Source: Beroe ovata (taxonomy: Eukaryota > Ctenophora > Nuda > Beroida > Beroidae). From it: a DNA stretch of 64,000 nt. The translations under genes and the position numbers were made by a program. Under the pieces are notes generated by a model. That model was given only the letters and a program-made list of their open reading frames with translations. It had not been told where the DNA came from and made no database searches. Location: the NCBI GenBank assembly GCA_946803715.1, contig CAMPET010000141.1, positions 39,546-103,545 of the forward strand, in the 5' to 3' direction. Shown here in pieces: positions 25,748 through 37,346 of the stretch. Positions within the stretch are counted from its first letter, which is position 1. Each line of letters begins with the position of its first letter.

Positions 25748-26803
25748 AGGGGATCGAAGAGCAGAAAAGTAGGAGAAGAGTGAAAATATAGGTAGGTGTT
25801 TAGGTCTTTAGGTGGACAGGAAAGGAGGAGATCAGGATTGAAGCATGGAATAGGAAGGCAATTGAGCAGTACTATTACAAAATCGACTCTCTACTTCCTA
25901 TACCTCGAGTAAAATCTATATATCATACAGTTATAAGATTTAGACCGGTCATACGTGATTGAGTGTAGGCAGTGTACCCGGTGACTCTAGTAATACACAT
26001 GGATAGCCCTCGCTATGTTTGTGTTACTCTGGCAGCAGCAGTAGCATCTCTATTACACGCTATTAATGCGGTAATGAAGCACACGTCTCATACTTATTGC
26101 GCGCACCTAGATTGACCGTTGACACCAGATTGAGGGTCACAGAACATATCAATTAGTAGCAGCTGTGTCTCATGTTTACGAGCTCAGACAGTCATTTCCA
26201 AATCATTTCCGAGAATTAAGCGACGTTTTTCTATCCCTCTCTTACATTTGCGTAACTGAGTACGCGATAAACTGTCAAATTGTGTCTAAAGTGGAACTAC
26301 CAGCAGAAGTTAGATCTCAGAATCACGTGTTATTTGCAGCTCAGAGAGATGCGAGACAGGCATCATCGTTGTTAAAGTGAGTAGAGTGGATCCGAGAAAT
26401 CAAGTGACGAACATAGCGGAGAACTTCAAGTGAGGTAGCACCTCGTCACACTTTTGTAATACACGCACGCGCGACTCGCGAGAGAAACGACAAACAATTT
26501 TGACAGTGGATATCAGTCGCTCAACACCCACAATTCCTGAATCATGATGCACTAACAGCAGAGTAACAGCAGAGTAACACCAGAGTAACAACAGAGTAAC
26601 AACAGAGTAACCAGCAGAGTAACAGCAGAGTGTACTTACCGGCGTGTAGCTTCATGTAGGAAACAGTCAGTTTGAGGATGGTACTCTTGTCCAGTTTACG
26701 AGAGGAGTGGGGCGATGAACAACTCGGGACCATGGCACTCAACTCATTGATGTACGTGTTCAGCTTGTCCCGACGGCGTTTCTCGCTGGCGTTACGGCTC
26801 GAC
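14417..26803 (-). CDS. CLOCK-like bHLH-PAS transcription factor B
   Basis: Exons in transcript order are 26803-26640 (bHLH), 20168-20080, 19968-19786 (PAS-A), 18537-18391, 18304-18111, 18010-17903, 17801-17654 (PAS-B), 17550-17321, 16731-16553 and 16417-14417; phases match at every join except for a 1-base problem in 18010-17903. The bHLH has SRNASEKRRRDKLN, whose Glu and Arg residues fit CACGTG binding. CLOCK-type landmarks follow: WKPAFLSNEEL, LDGFLFVLSVTGRILYVS, IIGYLPSEVIG, and FYRFLTKGQQWIWMQTH. The last exon is 667 codons, very Gln-rich (repeats of QQQQQSGIQ), ending in a DHFDPEVISMIL acidic/hydrophobic segment that may activate transcription. The first coding exon was not found upstream of 26803. 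It shares LEYGP-type motifs after PAS-B with gene A, so the two are paralogues arranged tail to tail. Confidence 0.87.
15480..16335 (-). repeat. CAG/CAA-rich tract encoding poly-glutamine
   Basis: Within the last exon of CLOCK-like gene B, imperfect repeats of units such as CAGCAACAAAGTGGTATCCA encode QQQ(S)GIQ repeats, and purer CAG/CAA runs encode blocks of up to about six Gln near the start of the exon. CLOCK proteins of other animals also have Gln-rich tails. Mixed CAG/CAA codons make the tract less slippery than pure CAG. Confidence 0.85.
17100..17153. repeat. (GT)n microsatellite
   Basis: Nearly pure GT repeat with TTT interruptions in an intron of CLOCK-like gene B. Confidence 0.95.
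17191..17327. repeat. 23-bp minisatellite spanning an exon donor site
   Basis: Six imperfect copies of a 20-23 bp unit; read on the minus strand the unit is CAGTGAGTTCATTTTCATAG plus TAT. The unit closest to the exon supplies the donor (ATCA then GTGAGT) of exon 17550-17321 of CLOCK-like gene B. The remaining copies repeat CAGTGAGT or CAGTGTGT, so a chain of donor-like sites lies just inside the intron. Confidence 0.85.
19147..19172. repeat. (CA)n microsatellite
   Basis: A short CA run in an intron of CLOCK-like gene B. Confidence 0.8.
21785..21814. repeat. (GT)n microsatellite
   Basis: A nearly pure GT run inside an intron of CLOCK-like gene B. Confidence 0.9.
22081..22125. promoter_or_regulatory. 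Triple CACGTG cluster with a 7-bp-spaced pair
   Basis: CACGTG occurs at 22081-22086, 22107-22112 and 22120-22125. The last two are separated by ACACAAT, 7 bp. Paired E-boxes 6-7 bp apart are a known arrangement in CLOCK:BMAL/CYCLE-bound clock enhancers. The site lies in the big intron of a CLOCK-like gene. Function is inferred; single CACGTG words are common in this window. Confidence 0.45.
22185..22317. repeat. (GT)n microsatellite with an N
   Basis: A long GT repeat with TCAT interruptions and a single N at 22250, probably an unresolved repeat length. Confidence 0.9.
22576..22634. repeat. (GT)n microsatellite with an N
   Basis: GT repeat with a single N at 22612. Confidence 0.9.
23010..23096. 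repeat. (CA)n microsatellite
   Basis: CA repeat with G and A interruptions in an intron of CLOCK-like gene B. Confidence 0.9.
23224..24109. repeat. Direct duplication around a single N
   Basis: Copy 1 is 23224-23715 and copy 2 is 23717-24109, separated only by N at 23716. Both begin AGTGATAACCAGTAACATTG and end ACACGGCTCACTGAC. Copy 2 lacks about 110 bp present in copy 1 and has scattered substitutions. Two unmerged haplotype contig ends would give exactly this pattern; a real tandem duplication is the alternative. Confidence 0.85.
24136..24226. repeat. (GT)n microsatellite
   Basis: Long GT repeat with minor interruptions, just after the second copy of the duplication. Confidence 0.9.
24640..24742. 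repeat. (GT)n microsatellite containing an assembly gap
   Basis: GT repeat on both sides of 32 N bases at 24688-24719, so the true repeat length is unknown. Confidence 0.9.
25666..25744. repeat. (GA)n microsatellite
   Basis: About 78 bp of nearly pure GA with one N at 25679, embedded in purine-rich sequence from about 25480 to 25860. Confidence 0.95.
25999..26376 (+). CDS. Candidate two-exon start of an unknown gene
   Basis: Exon 25999-26070 begins with ATG and encodes MDSPRYVCVTLAAAVASLLH, a plausible signal peptide, followed by a GTAATG donor. Exon 26129-26376 joins in phase 0 after an ACACCAG acceptor and encodes an alpha-helical-looking 82 residues including VAAVSHVYELRQSFPNHF, then a strong GTGAGT donor. 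Both lie on the plus strand, antisense inside the intron of CLOCK-like gene B. No family was recognised and no continuation with the needed phase was found, so this may be chance. Confidence 0.25.
26546..26633. repeat. 11-bp minisatellite abutting the bHLH exon donor
   Basis: About seven copies of AGAGTAACAGC-type units. On the minus strand they follow directly after the GTAAGT donor of the bHLH exon of CLOCK-like gene B, starting within a few bases. Confidence 0.85.
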
Positions 26804-27348
26804 CTGCGAGACACGGGGTATTAATTGGATTGGATTAATTGGGGTGGAATTGGTAATTGAAACGCGATCACAGGAAATATGTATCGTGAGCATTGAACAC
26901 CGGACTTGTGACTTCATACTTTTTCATCGATATACTTGTTGGTTTCATCATTGACTGTAAGATACTTCTCAATAGCTTCGTAACGTCATACCAACTATAG
27001 AGTGAGTGGTAAAGTGATATTCTCTCAGAGCCGAGAACTGGAAACATCCCAAAATATCAAGTATTGTCACATTTCGTTATCTCGTACTTATTTCATAGCA
27101 TAGTAGATATCTAAAATGTGAAGTTTGATATGGCTTCACAATTGATTCTCATAAAGAAGCCTGTATTCTATATTATTGGGAGTATTGGAATAATTCCACC
27201 AACGCAACCACTAAGATGAATTGTCTGGGAAAGTCTTCAAATTAATCAATCGCTACAAAGGAAATGCGATTCTGTGACAAAATCACCATGGCAACTATTT
27301 AATTGCATTACAAGATTGAATGAACTTGTCCCTATTGACGTCAAACAG

Positions 27349-28128
27349 AAACCACTGAACGAGCAGCAAAGCGGCGAATTCAATGAGGTGCGAAACGGTA
27401 CATATATCATTATTTTAAACTTTCTGTGGCACAATTGAGGTGTTAGCTCAAGTAACAAACCCACTAGATGTTGTAATTGAGTGCACACAGGTCCTCTCAG
27501 ACGGGCTATATTGAGAGTAGATAAGAGTAAACTTCTCATGATTCTAGTGAGTAATCCTACACTTCGCTCCACTCTTCAGTTTATTACATCACGACATCGG
27601 ACAAAGAATAGACACACACACACTCATGTGTAGCCATATAAATTGCGACGCAGGTTACGGCAGACAGTCCAATTCTCAATGCAGACAGAGCGAAACATCA
27701 CCCCCTCCCCGGCGCCCAGCCGGAAATGAGGGTGAAGTGACGTGATCATGCTTCGTCCCGTCAGCCTGGCGACACGCCAGGAAAATGTATACCCCCAAAT
27801 TTGCACGGTTGCTGATAAGTGGGGTGTTAATTTAGGGCTCAAATTGTCTGGGGACCGTTATAAGATTAAAACCTTCACGTTTGCGCTGTTGCAGGAATGC
27901 GCTAACCATGATCATGGATAGAGTGCAACAAGCAATTCTTTGTTTGAGTAGTTCCCAACTTTTCAACCGTAGTAGATGGATATAAGAGAAGAGAAGAGAG
28001 CAGCTCACATTGTGTCATGAATGTAGGAGAACTTTAAACAGAGGTGTAAATATCTGAGTACAGGAGAACAGTATATATCACAGTATATATTATATGCCAG
28101 CTAGAAATGTCTACTTTTGTGTGTACCG

Positions 28129-28159
<31 letters not shown>

Positions 28160-28359
28160 NGTGTACTGTGTGTGTTTGTACTGTGTTTGTGTACTGTGTT
28201 TGTGTACTGTGTGTGTAATGTGAGTGTGTGTGTGAGTGTGTAACATTTCAAGGACCATACTCCCTTTCACCTCAAGTTATTACAGATTGACAACACAATC
28301 TCATGCTTGAACTACCAAGCCTCCTGTTTGTCCCACATTGATACTCAGTCATACTCAGC

Positions 28360-28398
<39 letters not shown>

Positions 28399-29971
28399 TT
28401 CAGATCATAATCCATGAAGTACATGTCAGATGATGACAATAGTCTTCTTTTCATCTGGGAGAACGATCTATTATGACCAGTGACCCTATCTCCCTCCTGT
28501 ACTCTCCCTCTAAAGTTCGGACCGATATATGTACACAACACCTGTGTGCTGATCCCTTACAGTGAGTGTCAGAAGTGATAATGTACACACGACATCGTAG
28601 TACAAAGTATACAATGGTGTATGTAAACGTGCTGTCACGGCTTCTTCCACCAAAGGGTGTACAATATTGTACAGGAGTACAATGTATTCTATTGTATGTG
28701 TTGTCTAAAGATGGGGGGCAATGCAACATCGCTACTTCCCAGCAAGTACTTAGTACTGCTGGCAGAGAAGAATGAGGTAATATATATACAGTCTCTATAT
28801 TTACAATACTCGTCTTGATTCAGCGTACTATAAATAATACGAACACACATACGTCACACGTAATTGAGACAAGAATGAGGGAAGGAGGGAGAGACTCAAC
28901 GACCAACGTATAATGCATTTGGGAACCATTGTCATCGAGTTTAATAGATAAGTTAATAACCTAAGTAATTTTACTTGTACTCGCTAACCGGAGTGATTTT
29001 CAATGTATTCGTTCCTTGTTATGTGACGAAGGATTCACTGGAAGTGGGCGATTGGGCACGGTTGAGCCACCAAGAACAAAAGGAAATCATCTCGCGGTCG
29101 CTTTGAATCACGGCTTATGCTTTGTTATCAAAACGGCATGGTATAACAGGAGAGAGTCGGTATCACAGATATGTCAATTGTCGTGTCTATTCAGTTGACA
29201 GCCCCCTCCCCACGTGCTTTTATCATCTCCACTGTGCATCAGATGGAATGAATCAGGATTCAAATGCGCGTGTAACGGCTGAGTGAAAGAGTGGGTAATA
29301 TGTTGTGTATACATTTGTGTGTTTGTCTGTTTGGCCCCTCTCTCTCCCTCCCTCCCTCTCCCTGCCGCAACACCTGTTCTTCTCATTGCTATTGTAAGAA
29401 GGGGAGCAGCTGCTAGACTGATGTACCGATACACTCCACTTCACTAAGTAGATAATGTCCACCACGTGACCGCCACACAACTCACACCTTTTATGCAACA
29501 TCTGTCCCCCCTCTCCTCCGCTCTCTTCCAGTGTACATCTTCTTCTAATTGCTCCGAATGGGGCACACCACTATCAGCACACCCTCTCTCTTCGCTTCAC
29601 ACTACCACTTGTTACAACATCACCCCCCGTATCGGTATAACGGTAACAGTTGCTGTGTAACAGCATTATATTATGGGAATTCGTGGGGAAACAAATACAT
29701 GAGAGATCAATAAACATTAAAATTTAATGTGACTCCTTCTCAAGGAACTTCATCATGGGCAGCGGGTTAATAGAGTAGCTTCATTCAGTCTTTTCCTTAT
29801 CAGAACAGTAACTCTGTTATGGTAGCAGTATGCTTCCGAAGTACAGCCTTGATGGCAGACCATTACGGACAACATGGTCATACCCCTCCCTTGTCTCCAT
29901 TTGCTCCTCTCCAGACAAGTTTGAAAGTATGTCCCAAATGTCGCGCAATGCCGGAACTATATAGAGGGCGG
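27349..29971 (+). CDS. Candidate three-exon piece of an unknown gene
   Basis: Three short segments have AG before them, GT after them, coding-like composition and matching phases: 27349-27387 (KPLNEQQSGEFNE), 27668-27731 (SNSQCRQSETSPPPRRPAGN) and 29847-29971 (LMADHYGQHGHTPPLSPF then VCPKCRAMPELYRGR). A possible last exon, 31274-31386, encodes HSETPYMTAPDSL and ADFVHLATLACNF and ends in a stop, but its phase needs a further unseen exon. No family was recognised. The whole lies upstream and antisense of CLOCK-like gene B. The CpxC motif may bind metal. Confidence is limited because short exons can arise by chance. Confidence 0.3.
28128..28236. repeat. (GT)n microsatellite
   Basis: GT repeat with an N at 28160 and GTACT interruptions. 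Confidence 0.9.
28365..28396. repeat. (GA)n microsatellite
   Basis: Pure GA run of about 30 bp. Confidence 0.9.
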
Positions 29972-31273
29972 GTAATTACAATAAAATATGCAAAATATGT
30001 GGATATGTAAAGAAGAGTGTGTTTCATCTAAGTGGACCGTTCAAGTAATGACTCTTGAGGCAGTTAGGTCGCGTCGGAGGAACAATCGAAATTTGCTCCT
30101 TATAATTCCGTTAGGAAGAGAAATATCCAAATCACGGTAGAACAAGACCTTGAAATTTAGAAAACGTGTGCAATTCCGGGACATTTTAGTACAAGGATAA
30201 TGAGATGATTGAAATGCCTAATTAGGCGCACATAATTGATTCAGGAATAAGAAACCTTTCTCTCTCTCTCCAACTTTCCAGACTGATGTAACATAATGTT
30301 TCCCTTGAACAAGACTTTATTCCATTGCAAATGTCGCAATATATATTGCAACACACATGAAACAGACTCGTAAAGTAAAGCCTGACAGCTGACAGGAGCA
30401 TGGAATATATTGAGTGCTTTTATCAATGACCTTATTTCAGCCAGGAGTAGTCGTGGTCGACGTAATCGAGACACATAATTATCACTGGGCTTATTAAACG
30501 AGTGTCGTTAGCTGAAACAGAGTGATATAGTGCAAATGTTGACAAATGTGACAACTGATTTAAAAGGGTTCTGATAATCATGGTGCAAGCTAATCACGAC
30601 ATTAACAGCCTAATAAGGTCATGGTAATTCGCAGCAAAGTTATGCGTCCACAGATACTGGCCAGTGACAAAGTATATTCTGGCAAGAGTCATGTGCAACT
30701 TGTATTTGAAAATGTTGAGGTTTAGTTACTAAACAATGCACAAATGAAAAGTCATTAAATTTTCATTGATATGATAAAAGATTGAATGTATCATCATCAT
30801 GTACAAATTTAAAATGCACCCATCTAACTCCTGCCATGAACCCATGTGTACTTTAACATGGAGCCACGTGAGGCATGTTCAGAATACCATGTGATGGCGA
30901 GATACCATCACCACGATGATGTAATTGAATAAAACAATTTGGTTCGATATCGGAAGGGTGGGAGATAATATCATCGTCCAGTGTTACATTGTATCAGCTA
31001 AGTGTACAGTACAGCGCGAGGTGTTAACAAGGTCAGACTCTTCAACACACACACACACACACACACCTACAGCAATCTGACTGTGAAATTGTGATGACTG
31101 TGATGCTACAACAATATGAGTCTCAATTAGGTTTATTGCCTCTCCTGTCAAGGGAGGGAAAGAAAGCAACATGTACGGTGTCATGATGGGACTGGAACAA
31201 ACTCCTAATTAATGAACACTGGTTCTTCCTTGGGCCACGTCATGTCATCACCTCTCTCTCTCTCTCTCTACAG

Positions 31274-31386
31274 GCCACTCAGAGACGCCCTATATGACGG
31301 CTCCTGACAGTCTGAACCTCGCTGATTTCGTTCACTTGGCGACACTCGCTTGTAATTTCAGTAGAGATAGCGACAGGAATGCATGA
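31274..31386 (+). CDS. Candidate terminal exon, unknown protein
   Basis: After a strong (CT)n-ACAG acceptor, one frame reads HSETPYMTAPDSLNLADF and then VHLATLACNFSRDSDRNA before a stop. Composition looks like a protein. It could end the candidate plus-strand gene at 27.3-30.0 kb, but the phase requires one more exon. No family was recognised. Confidence 0.25.
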
Positions 31387-34300
31387 TATGATAGTTTTTT
31401 GATATGGCTGTTTTTCTGATGAGAATCATCACATTAGCGAGTGCAATTAGCTGAGCAGTAATTGAGCATAACAATGATGGTTAACGATCCAAAATGATAT
31501 GATGACCTGCAGGCATGTTTTTAAGGTCCTTGAAAACTTTTCCGAAATTGGCGAAACTCTTGACACATGCTGTATATACGACATCAATCAAGTCCTGGCG
31601 GCCAATTCCAGATCAAAGCATCCAACCGCAGGGGACGCAGCTGTTCTCCGGTAATCTCGAATATTCAGCTCTGGTGTCAAGCTACACATTACACACACGC
31701 ACACACTGTGATACAGTCTCAAGTCTCATGTGTGGACACATGTTATGTGACGTGTCGGGAAAGCTGTCACACTGTTACAGCGAGGCGTGAGCAGCGATAG
31801 GTGCTACAAAATGAGATTCCAGTGACAGGCTACACTTTAGCAACAAGAACAGCTGCTACTTTAACTATTGATACTTGTCACAATTCGAGGAGAAAAGTAG
31901 GGCGCTCAATAGACTCACTAAAATACGAGCCAATAATGCTATAATAGCTTGACTATTAACTCAAGGAAAAACGGGAAGACGCACACTCACAGGAGATGTA
32001 TCGAATAGAAACTGGTGAAGTTAACAGTAAACAGGCGTCCAGTGACACACCAAGCCATTATCTCATCTTACACTACTGGTACTGGGTAGGTGCACAAACA
32101 CACACAGAGACACAGAGACACTCACACAGACACACTGACACACAAACACATACACACATCCAATTATACACGCTTCTTCTCACCAATGATACGTCTCTGT
32201 TATAAGAGAGGATAATAATGAATGAGCTGCATTTAAAACACAGTGCCAGTGACTTTTAGTGCCGACTTCCGGCCCTTGTCTTAGAGGCTAATCCACATGG
32301 ACACATACACTTTGCTATCTATCAACATGAATTAGTAGATGGATGTTTTCCTTTCTACAACCTAATTTAGCTGTTTTTCATTGATATAATAAAATGTGCA
32401 CTTTACAGCTTTAAAATAAATTTGAAGGCGTGAATTTCAAGCATCTCATCAATATAGCTGGTTTTTGATGATAAGCTCATTATCATCAAGATGATATTGA
32501 TGTCTGGCTACGTCATGCAAGGCGATGGCACGTCAAGTGAGATTGCAGGATGATTTGACTGTATGTGTATCTCATTGTCGATATTCAGTTACCCTTTGAT
32601 GAGCTCAGTGCATATCTCTCCCGGAAAATTGAAAATCTAATTAAGGTAATTTGCAGCCCACACACACAGTACACACACACGTACACACACACACATATTC
32701 GGTCCTCTGTGGCGACTATGGTATATCAATGAGTGTGACAAACACTCGGGAATGTGATTAGGACTCAAGTTTCTTCGGATAAAAGTGTGCGCGACCAATT
32801 TTCTCGCATGTGTATGGTGTGTGATACATGTATGTGTAATTGTGTATGCATGGGTGTACGTTTTTGGTGCGCGTCTATGTGAGTGTATTTTTTTTGTGAG
32901 TGTATATTTCTGTCCGTATGTGCGATCGGCGTTAAGTATGTTCGTGTGTAAATTAATTGCGCGAGCGTGTCCCTGTTCGTGTGTGTATGCTTGTTTGTGT
33001 ATGTTTGTTTCTGCATAAACGTTTCTGTGTGCATGTATGTTTGTTTGTGTTTGTTTGTGTGTTGTGTTCGCAATTAGAATACTCCACCCAATGTCCCTTC
33101 TACCTCACAATAATAGACCGAATGCTGGGGAAACGGAAGCTTTAAATGCGCTGTCTAAATGCATGTACATACACACTAAGACTTCTAACTACGACCTTCA
33201 TACAAAACATGGCTAGAAGTACATAGGTACATAGTTTACACGCACACAGACACACACACAGAGTCATATCAACTCTAAATCAATAGTTCCGAGGTGGTTT
33301 CTTGATTAGAATATTTATTATTCATTATCTGGGTGTGTGTAAATCTGTAAATCTGTAAATCTGTATTCCTTGTCCGCATGTTTGTGGATTCATTTGTTTG
33401 TTTGGGAATAAAATTAGCAGATGAAATGTTTGTTCGTGTGTTTGTTTGCTTACATAATTGTTCGTATACTTGTTTGTTTTAACAGTTGATCTTGCTGCCC
33501 AAGAGAACTACTTGGTATTATACAAATGTAATGTTGGTACAGATACGGTCAGCATTAGCTCCAAATAACTGAAATCAGCTTCCACAGTGATCTGCTACTA
33601 ACTGTACACATGCCCTCAATACACAGATATTTATACACAAGTTTAACTTTATTACAGTGCGTGTATTGACCAAATGACTAGAGACTCAGAACGCATACAA
33701 GCAACATGGAGACCAAGTTTACAGGATTGGTACCAACCTGTTTGGCAGAATTCCATCTTTTCGACTTTCGTGTTTGGAACAATTCCTACTCATCAAACTG
33801 ATTGAACCATTCTCATTCCCAGGAGATTATAGTTCATGAGTCCAAATGCAATAACTAACATATCCATTATTCCAGAATCCAGGTTTCAATAAAACTCCTG
33901 TCTCGCCTCTAAAGTAAATGGCCCAAGAATCAAGTTCGATTGGTACAGCTAATTGTTGATGATAGCACACGCGTGCTAAGAGAGATGCACGCACTTGCTT
34001 CAGTTAGTGTGCAACGCAGGGAAAGAATGGGTTTTGTGGCTGTTTAACCTCGCTGGCGCTACACCAATAATACCTTAGCGGAGATTCAGAAATACAAAAT
34101 TAGTAATTATGTAACAATTTCACTGAACTACGACGTGTAACGCGATGGTTGGTTGCTCACGATGACTGTGATCTTTGTAACAGCTGTAATCCATAATATA
34201 CCTCCACCATGGAATTACGAATGAGTGGTTTTAAAGGGGCCGTAGTACAGTACTGAGAGAGAGAGAGAGTTCTGTGTCTGTTTGGGTGTCGGAACAGTGT

Positions 34301-36132
34301 TTCCTAGCGGGTATGTATTTTCACAAACTTGCATTCATGGCAAACCATCATCAATGAATGGATGAATCAAGATGAACCTATATTCTCTGATGTGACCGCA
34401 GCAAGACGCATCTCACAACAAGAGGTTGCTTTGTCAGTCATCTCTCATGAATGATGCACACGGTTTCTTATAAAGGCACTGTCTAATTTCATGCTACATC
34501 ACTCATTTGCCCCACAACCGCTCCTTTGACATTGTGCCCCATTTCCATTGACCAGGTGGGGTAGTATGCTAATAAGTATGAGCTGGGCACACCCATACAA
34601 TTACACATGTCACCATACTAAATCGCCATGTAATATGTATATTCCTGGTAACACAAACATATTTCGCGAACACTGCGACTGTCACGCATTATGTACATAA
34701 TATATCATGATCATGATCATGACTTTGGCCGTATGTAACTACCTGCTGACATAAATACCATTGTAACATAGCGGACCAACATAATTCCATGGAGAGGCGT
34801 GTTCGACAGAGTGTGTATGTGTGTGTTTGTGTGAGAGAGAGAGAAAGAGAAAAGTTCCTTTCTAACGATTAGCTTCACTGCGCGCGCACCGCCCTGCATC
34901 TACAAGTTATCATGGAGGTTGAAACTTGTACCTAATCGTTCTCCTCCACTAACCCGTGCCTCATCTGTGTCAGGCACTGGGTGGGGTCATTGTTGAGAGA
35001 TCGTACATTCATGTATACAACAAACAGTAAACACCATACACAGTTACACACGCGATTATGTGACGTAGCTATGAAAGCTGTCACGTGCAAACACATACCT
35101 ACACACGTAGACACTTTCACAAAGAGCTCATCTCCGAGTTCCGCCTCTAACATTTATAATAGCCCACAGCTCTCAAGTCACGACATAAGTCCACGAACTA
35201 CTACTGCTACATGTAAGGGTTCACTTTGCGTCAAAAAGTAAAGTGTAAATTCTGTAACAACTCACAGTTTTATTTCGTGTAGGTATGTGTAAGGAATGTT
35301 TGCGTGCGTGGGTGTATGTATGAGACAGTGACTCCCGTTCTGTGTGCATGTATGTATGGACACTGTGAATGTACATTATAAACGCATGTTGATAAGTTAT
35401 GATAAAGCGTTGAAATGGGTGTAAGTTTGGACAGCCAACTAGCAGCGACTCGGTGCTAACACTCGGTGCTAACACACTGACTTACGAAACATGTAACTTT
35501 TACAGGGGAGGGCAGATTCAGGCGGCTTATTGCCGTTGATAATAACGACCAATTTACTGTTCAAGCAAAAACAAGGTAACCTCTGTAACGTAATTGCAGA
35601 GAAATTCCGATATTTTGCAATTTGCAGATCGAAACTCGGGCTAAGAAAGCGATTTGTACGATAATAATGTGTAGAGTGGGATGATTTGTTTCATATCTCA
35701 TACAGCCTGATGATAAAGAGGCATTACACTAGGAGAGCATCAAGTGTGCTTCTAGTGACATCTAAGTTTATGAAATCGACCTGTATGTAGAAATGATGTG
35801 TTTTTGTGAGTGAATGGGTGTGAGGGTGCTGAATGGAAGATAAGAACGCAAAGATGATCAGTCTTATGAAAAGTTAGCTTTAAGTCGCACCACCAATCAC
35901 TATATTATTAACGTTATTTTATCATCTAGAATACCTGCAATTTGTACATCCAAATTCGCTCGCAAAGCTGCTTTATTGTTAAATTGTCCTCTTCATCAGG
36001 TATTCCAACCGTTGATCATCTGGCGAGCTATGTATGATCGCTCACCGTTAAATTACAATCTCAAGTTCTCTCTCACTCTAATGTAAGAGAGAAGAGAGAG
36101 TGATGGCAACCCACATCACGGCAATCACCCAC

Positions 36133-36152
36133 CACGTGATGAGAATCACGTG
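36133..36152. promoter_or_regulatory. Paired CACGTG E-boxes, 8-bp spacer
   Basis: CACGTG at 36133-36138 and 36147-36152 separated by ATGAGAAT. It lies 9.3 kb upstream of the bHLH exon of CLOCK-like gene B. Spacing is one base more than the 6-7 bp typical of clock elements. Function is unknown. Confidence 0.25.
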
Positions 36153-37252
36153 ACCAGGAAGGGCCAATCAGAGCACACACCTGGGTTTGCTCACCTGGGC
36201 AACAAACTATATTGTGTGAACGAGCGCTACTCTTACTCAAACTCATACACACACACACACACAGCTGTACTACACTACAACATACAAACATGCAAACACT
36301 TACAATCACTCAGACACACACACACACACACACGCAGACAAACACACAATTTCACCAACATACACACACCCATACACACACACTCTCTCTCTCTCACACG
36401 CACACACGCGCACAAACACACACATACACGGCGCACGCACACAAAAACCAAGTCGTTCAGAGGACAATTACAGTTTGTCGAGCAACTTCACACTCTCACG
36501 TGACTTTACACATTGTTTCTCTCACTCTCTCACGCAATAGTCACCTGTTTCCGCAACGGTGAAGGAGGGAGAACAGTTAGTAATGGTTCAACAATACCCT
36601 TTCTTTCAACAAAAACACAAACTACCATTGAGCAACCTTGAGGGAAATAAGTGTACCCATAATTTCATTTTCCATGTAATTCGCCATGATAAGTGAAGTG
36701 CTCATTTCACTTCTTGTATTAGGCCATTCAACGACTGCGAGCAGTATCATAGTGTTGTACAAAGTACACTCACATTTAGGATACAGAAACCTTTCCGTGG
36801 CTACACACAACACACACATACACACAACACACACACACATATCAACGCGAAGCCTTTGACAAGCCCTTGACAAAACACCAGCACTAGTACTGACCGGACT
36901 CTTGATGTTATATATCTTCATATGTATGTGTGTGTCCTGCTTCTCAGAGGGAGAAATTGAGAAAAACACCGTGCATTCTGTTACGTTAGCCGAGATACAA
37001 GCACCTTTATTGTTACGTCACTCTTGTCAACATGGATAAATATGGGAAACTTTGCCCCCTATCACTACTGCAGGTATATATCATCGGGTACACTCCACAA
37101 ATATTGCCTGGTACTCAGCTAGCTTCTCGCTCTACATTCATGTTAGATATTATTTTCCTCGCAGCTTTGGTCAGAATGCTGGCAAAAGCCAAGCCTTCAA
37201 CACGTCGACTGACAAGAAGTAACTCTATAATATTATATTGTTGTTTCTGAGT

Positions 37253-37346
37253 GTGTGAGTGTGTGTGTATGTGTGTGTTTGTGTTTGTGTGTGTTTGTGT
37301 ATGTGTATGTGTGTATGTGTGTGTATGTGTGTGTGTGTGTTTGTGT
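37253..37346. repeat. (GT)n microsatellite
   Basis: GT repeat with GTAT and TTT interruptions. Confidence 0.9.

Larger units (their letters stand above)
20169..26639 (-). other. 6.5-kb intron between bHLH and PAS-A exons
   Basis: This is the largest intron of CLOCK-like gene B. It is rich in microsatellites, has a near-exact duplication at 23.2-24.1 kb around a single N, an N run at 24688-24719, a paired E-box at 22081-22125 and a long (GA)n. A weak plus-strand candidate gene begins at 25999. No other exon was recognised. Confidence 0.7.

Noticed and set aside
34932-35153. Minus-strand exon MLEAELGDELFVK with a donor
   Set aside because: It looks coding-like for 18 residues, but no in-phase partner exon was found, so it was not called.
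37032-37250. Possible plus-strand exon starting MDKYGKLCPL
   Set aside because: A donor and acceptor can be drawn, but the frame after splicing stops quickly and no family is visible.
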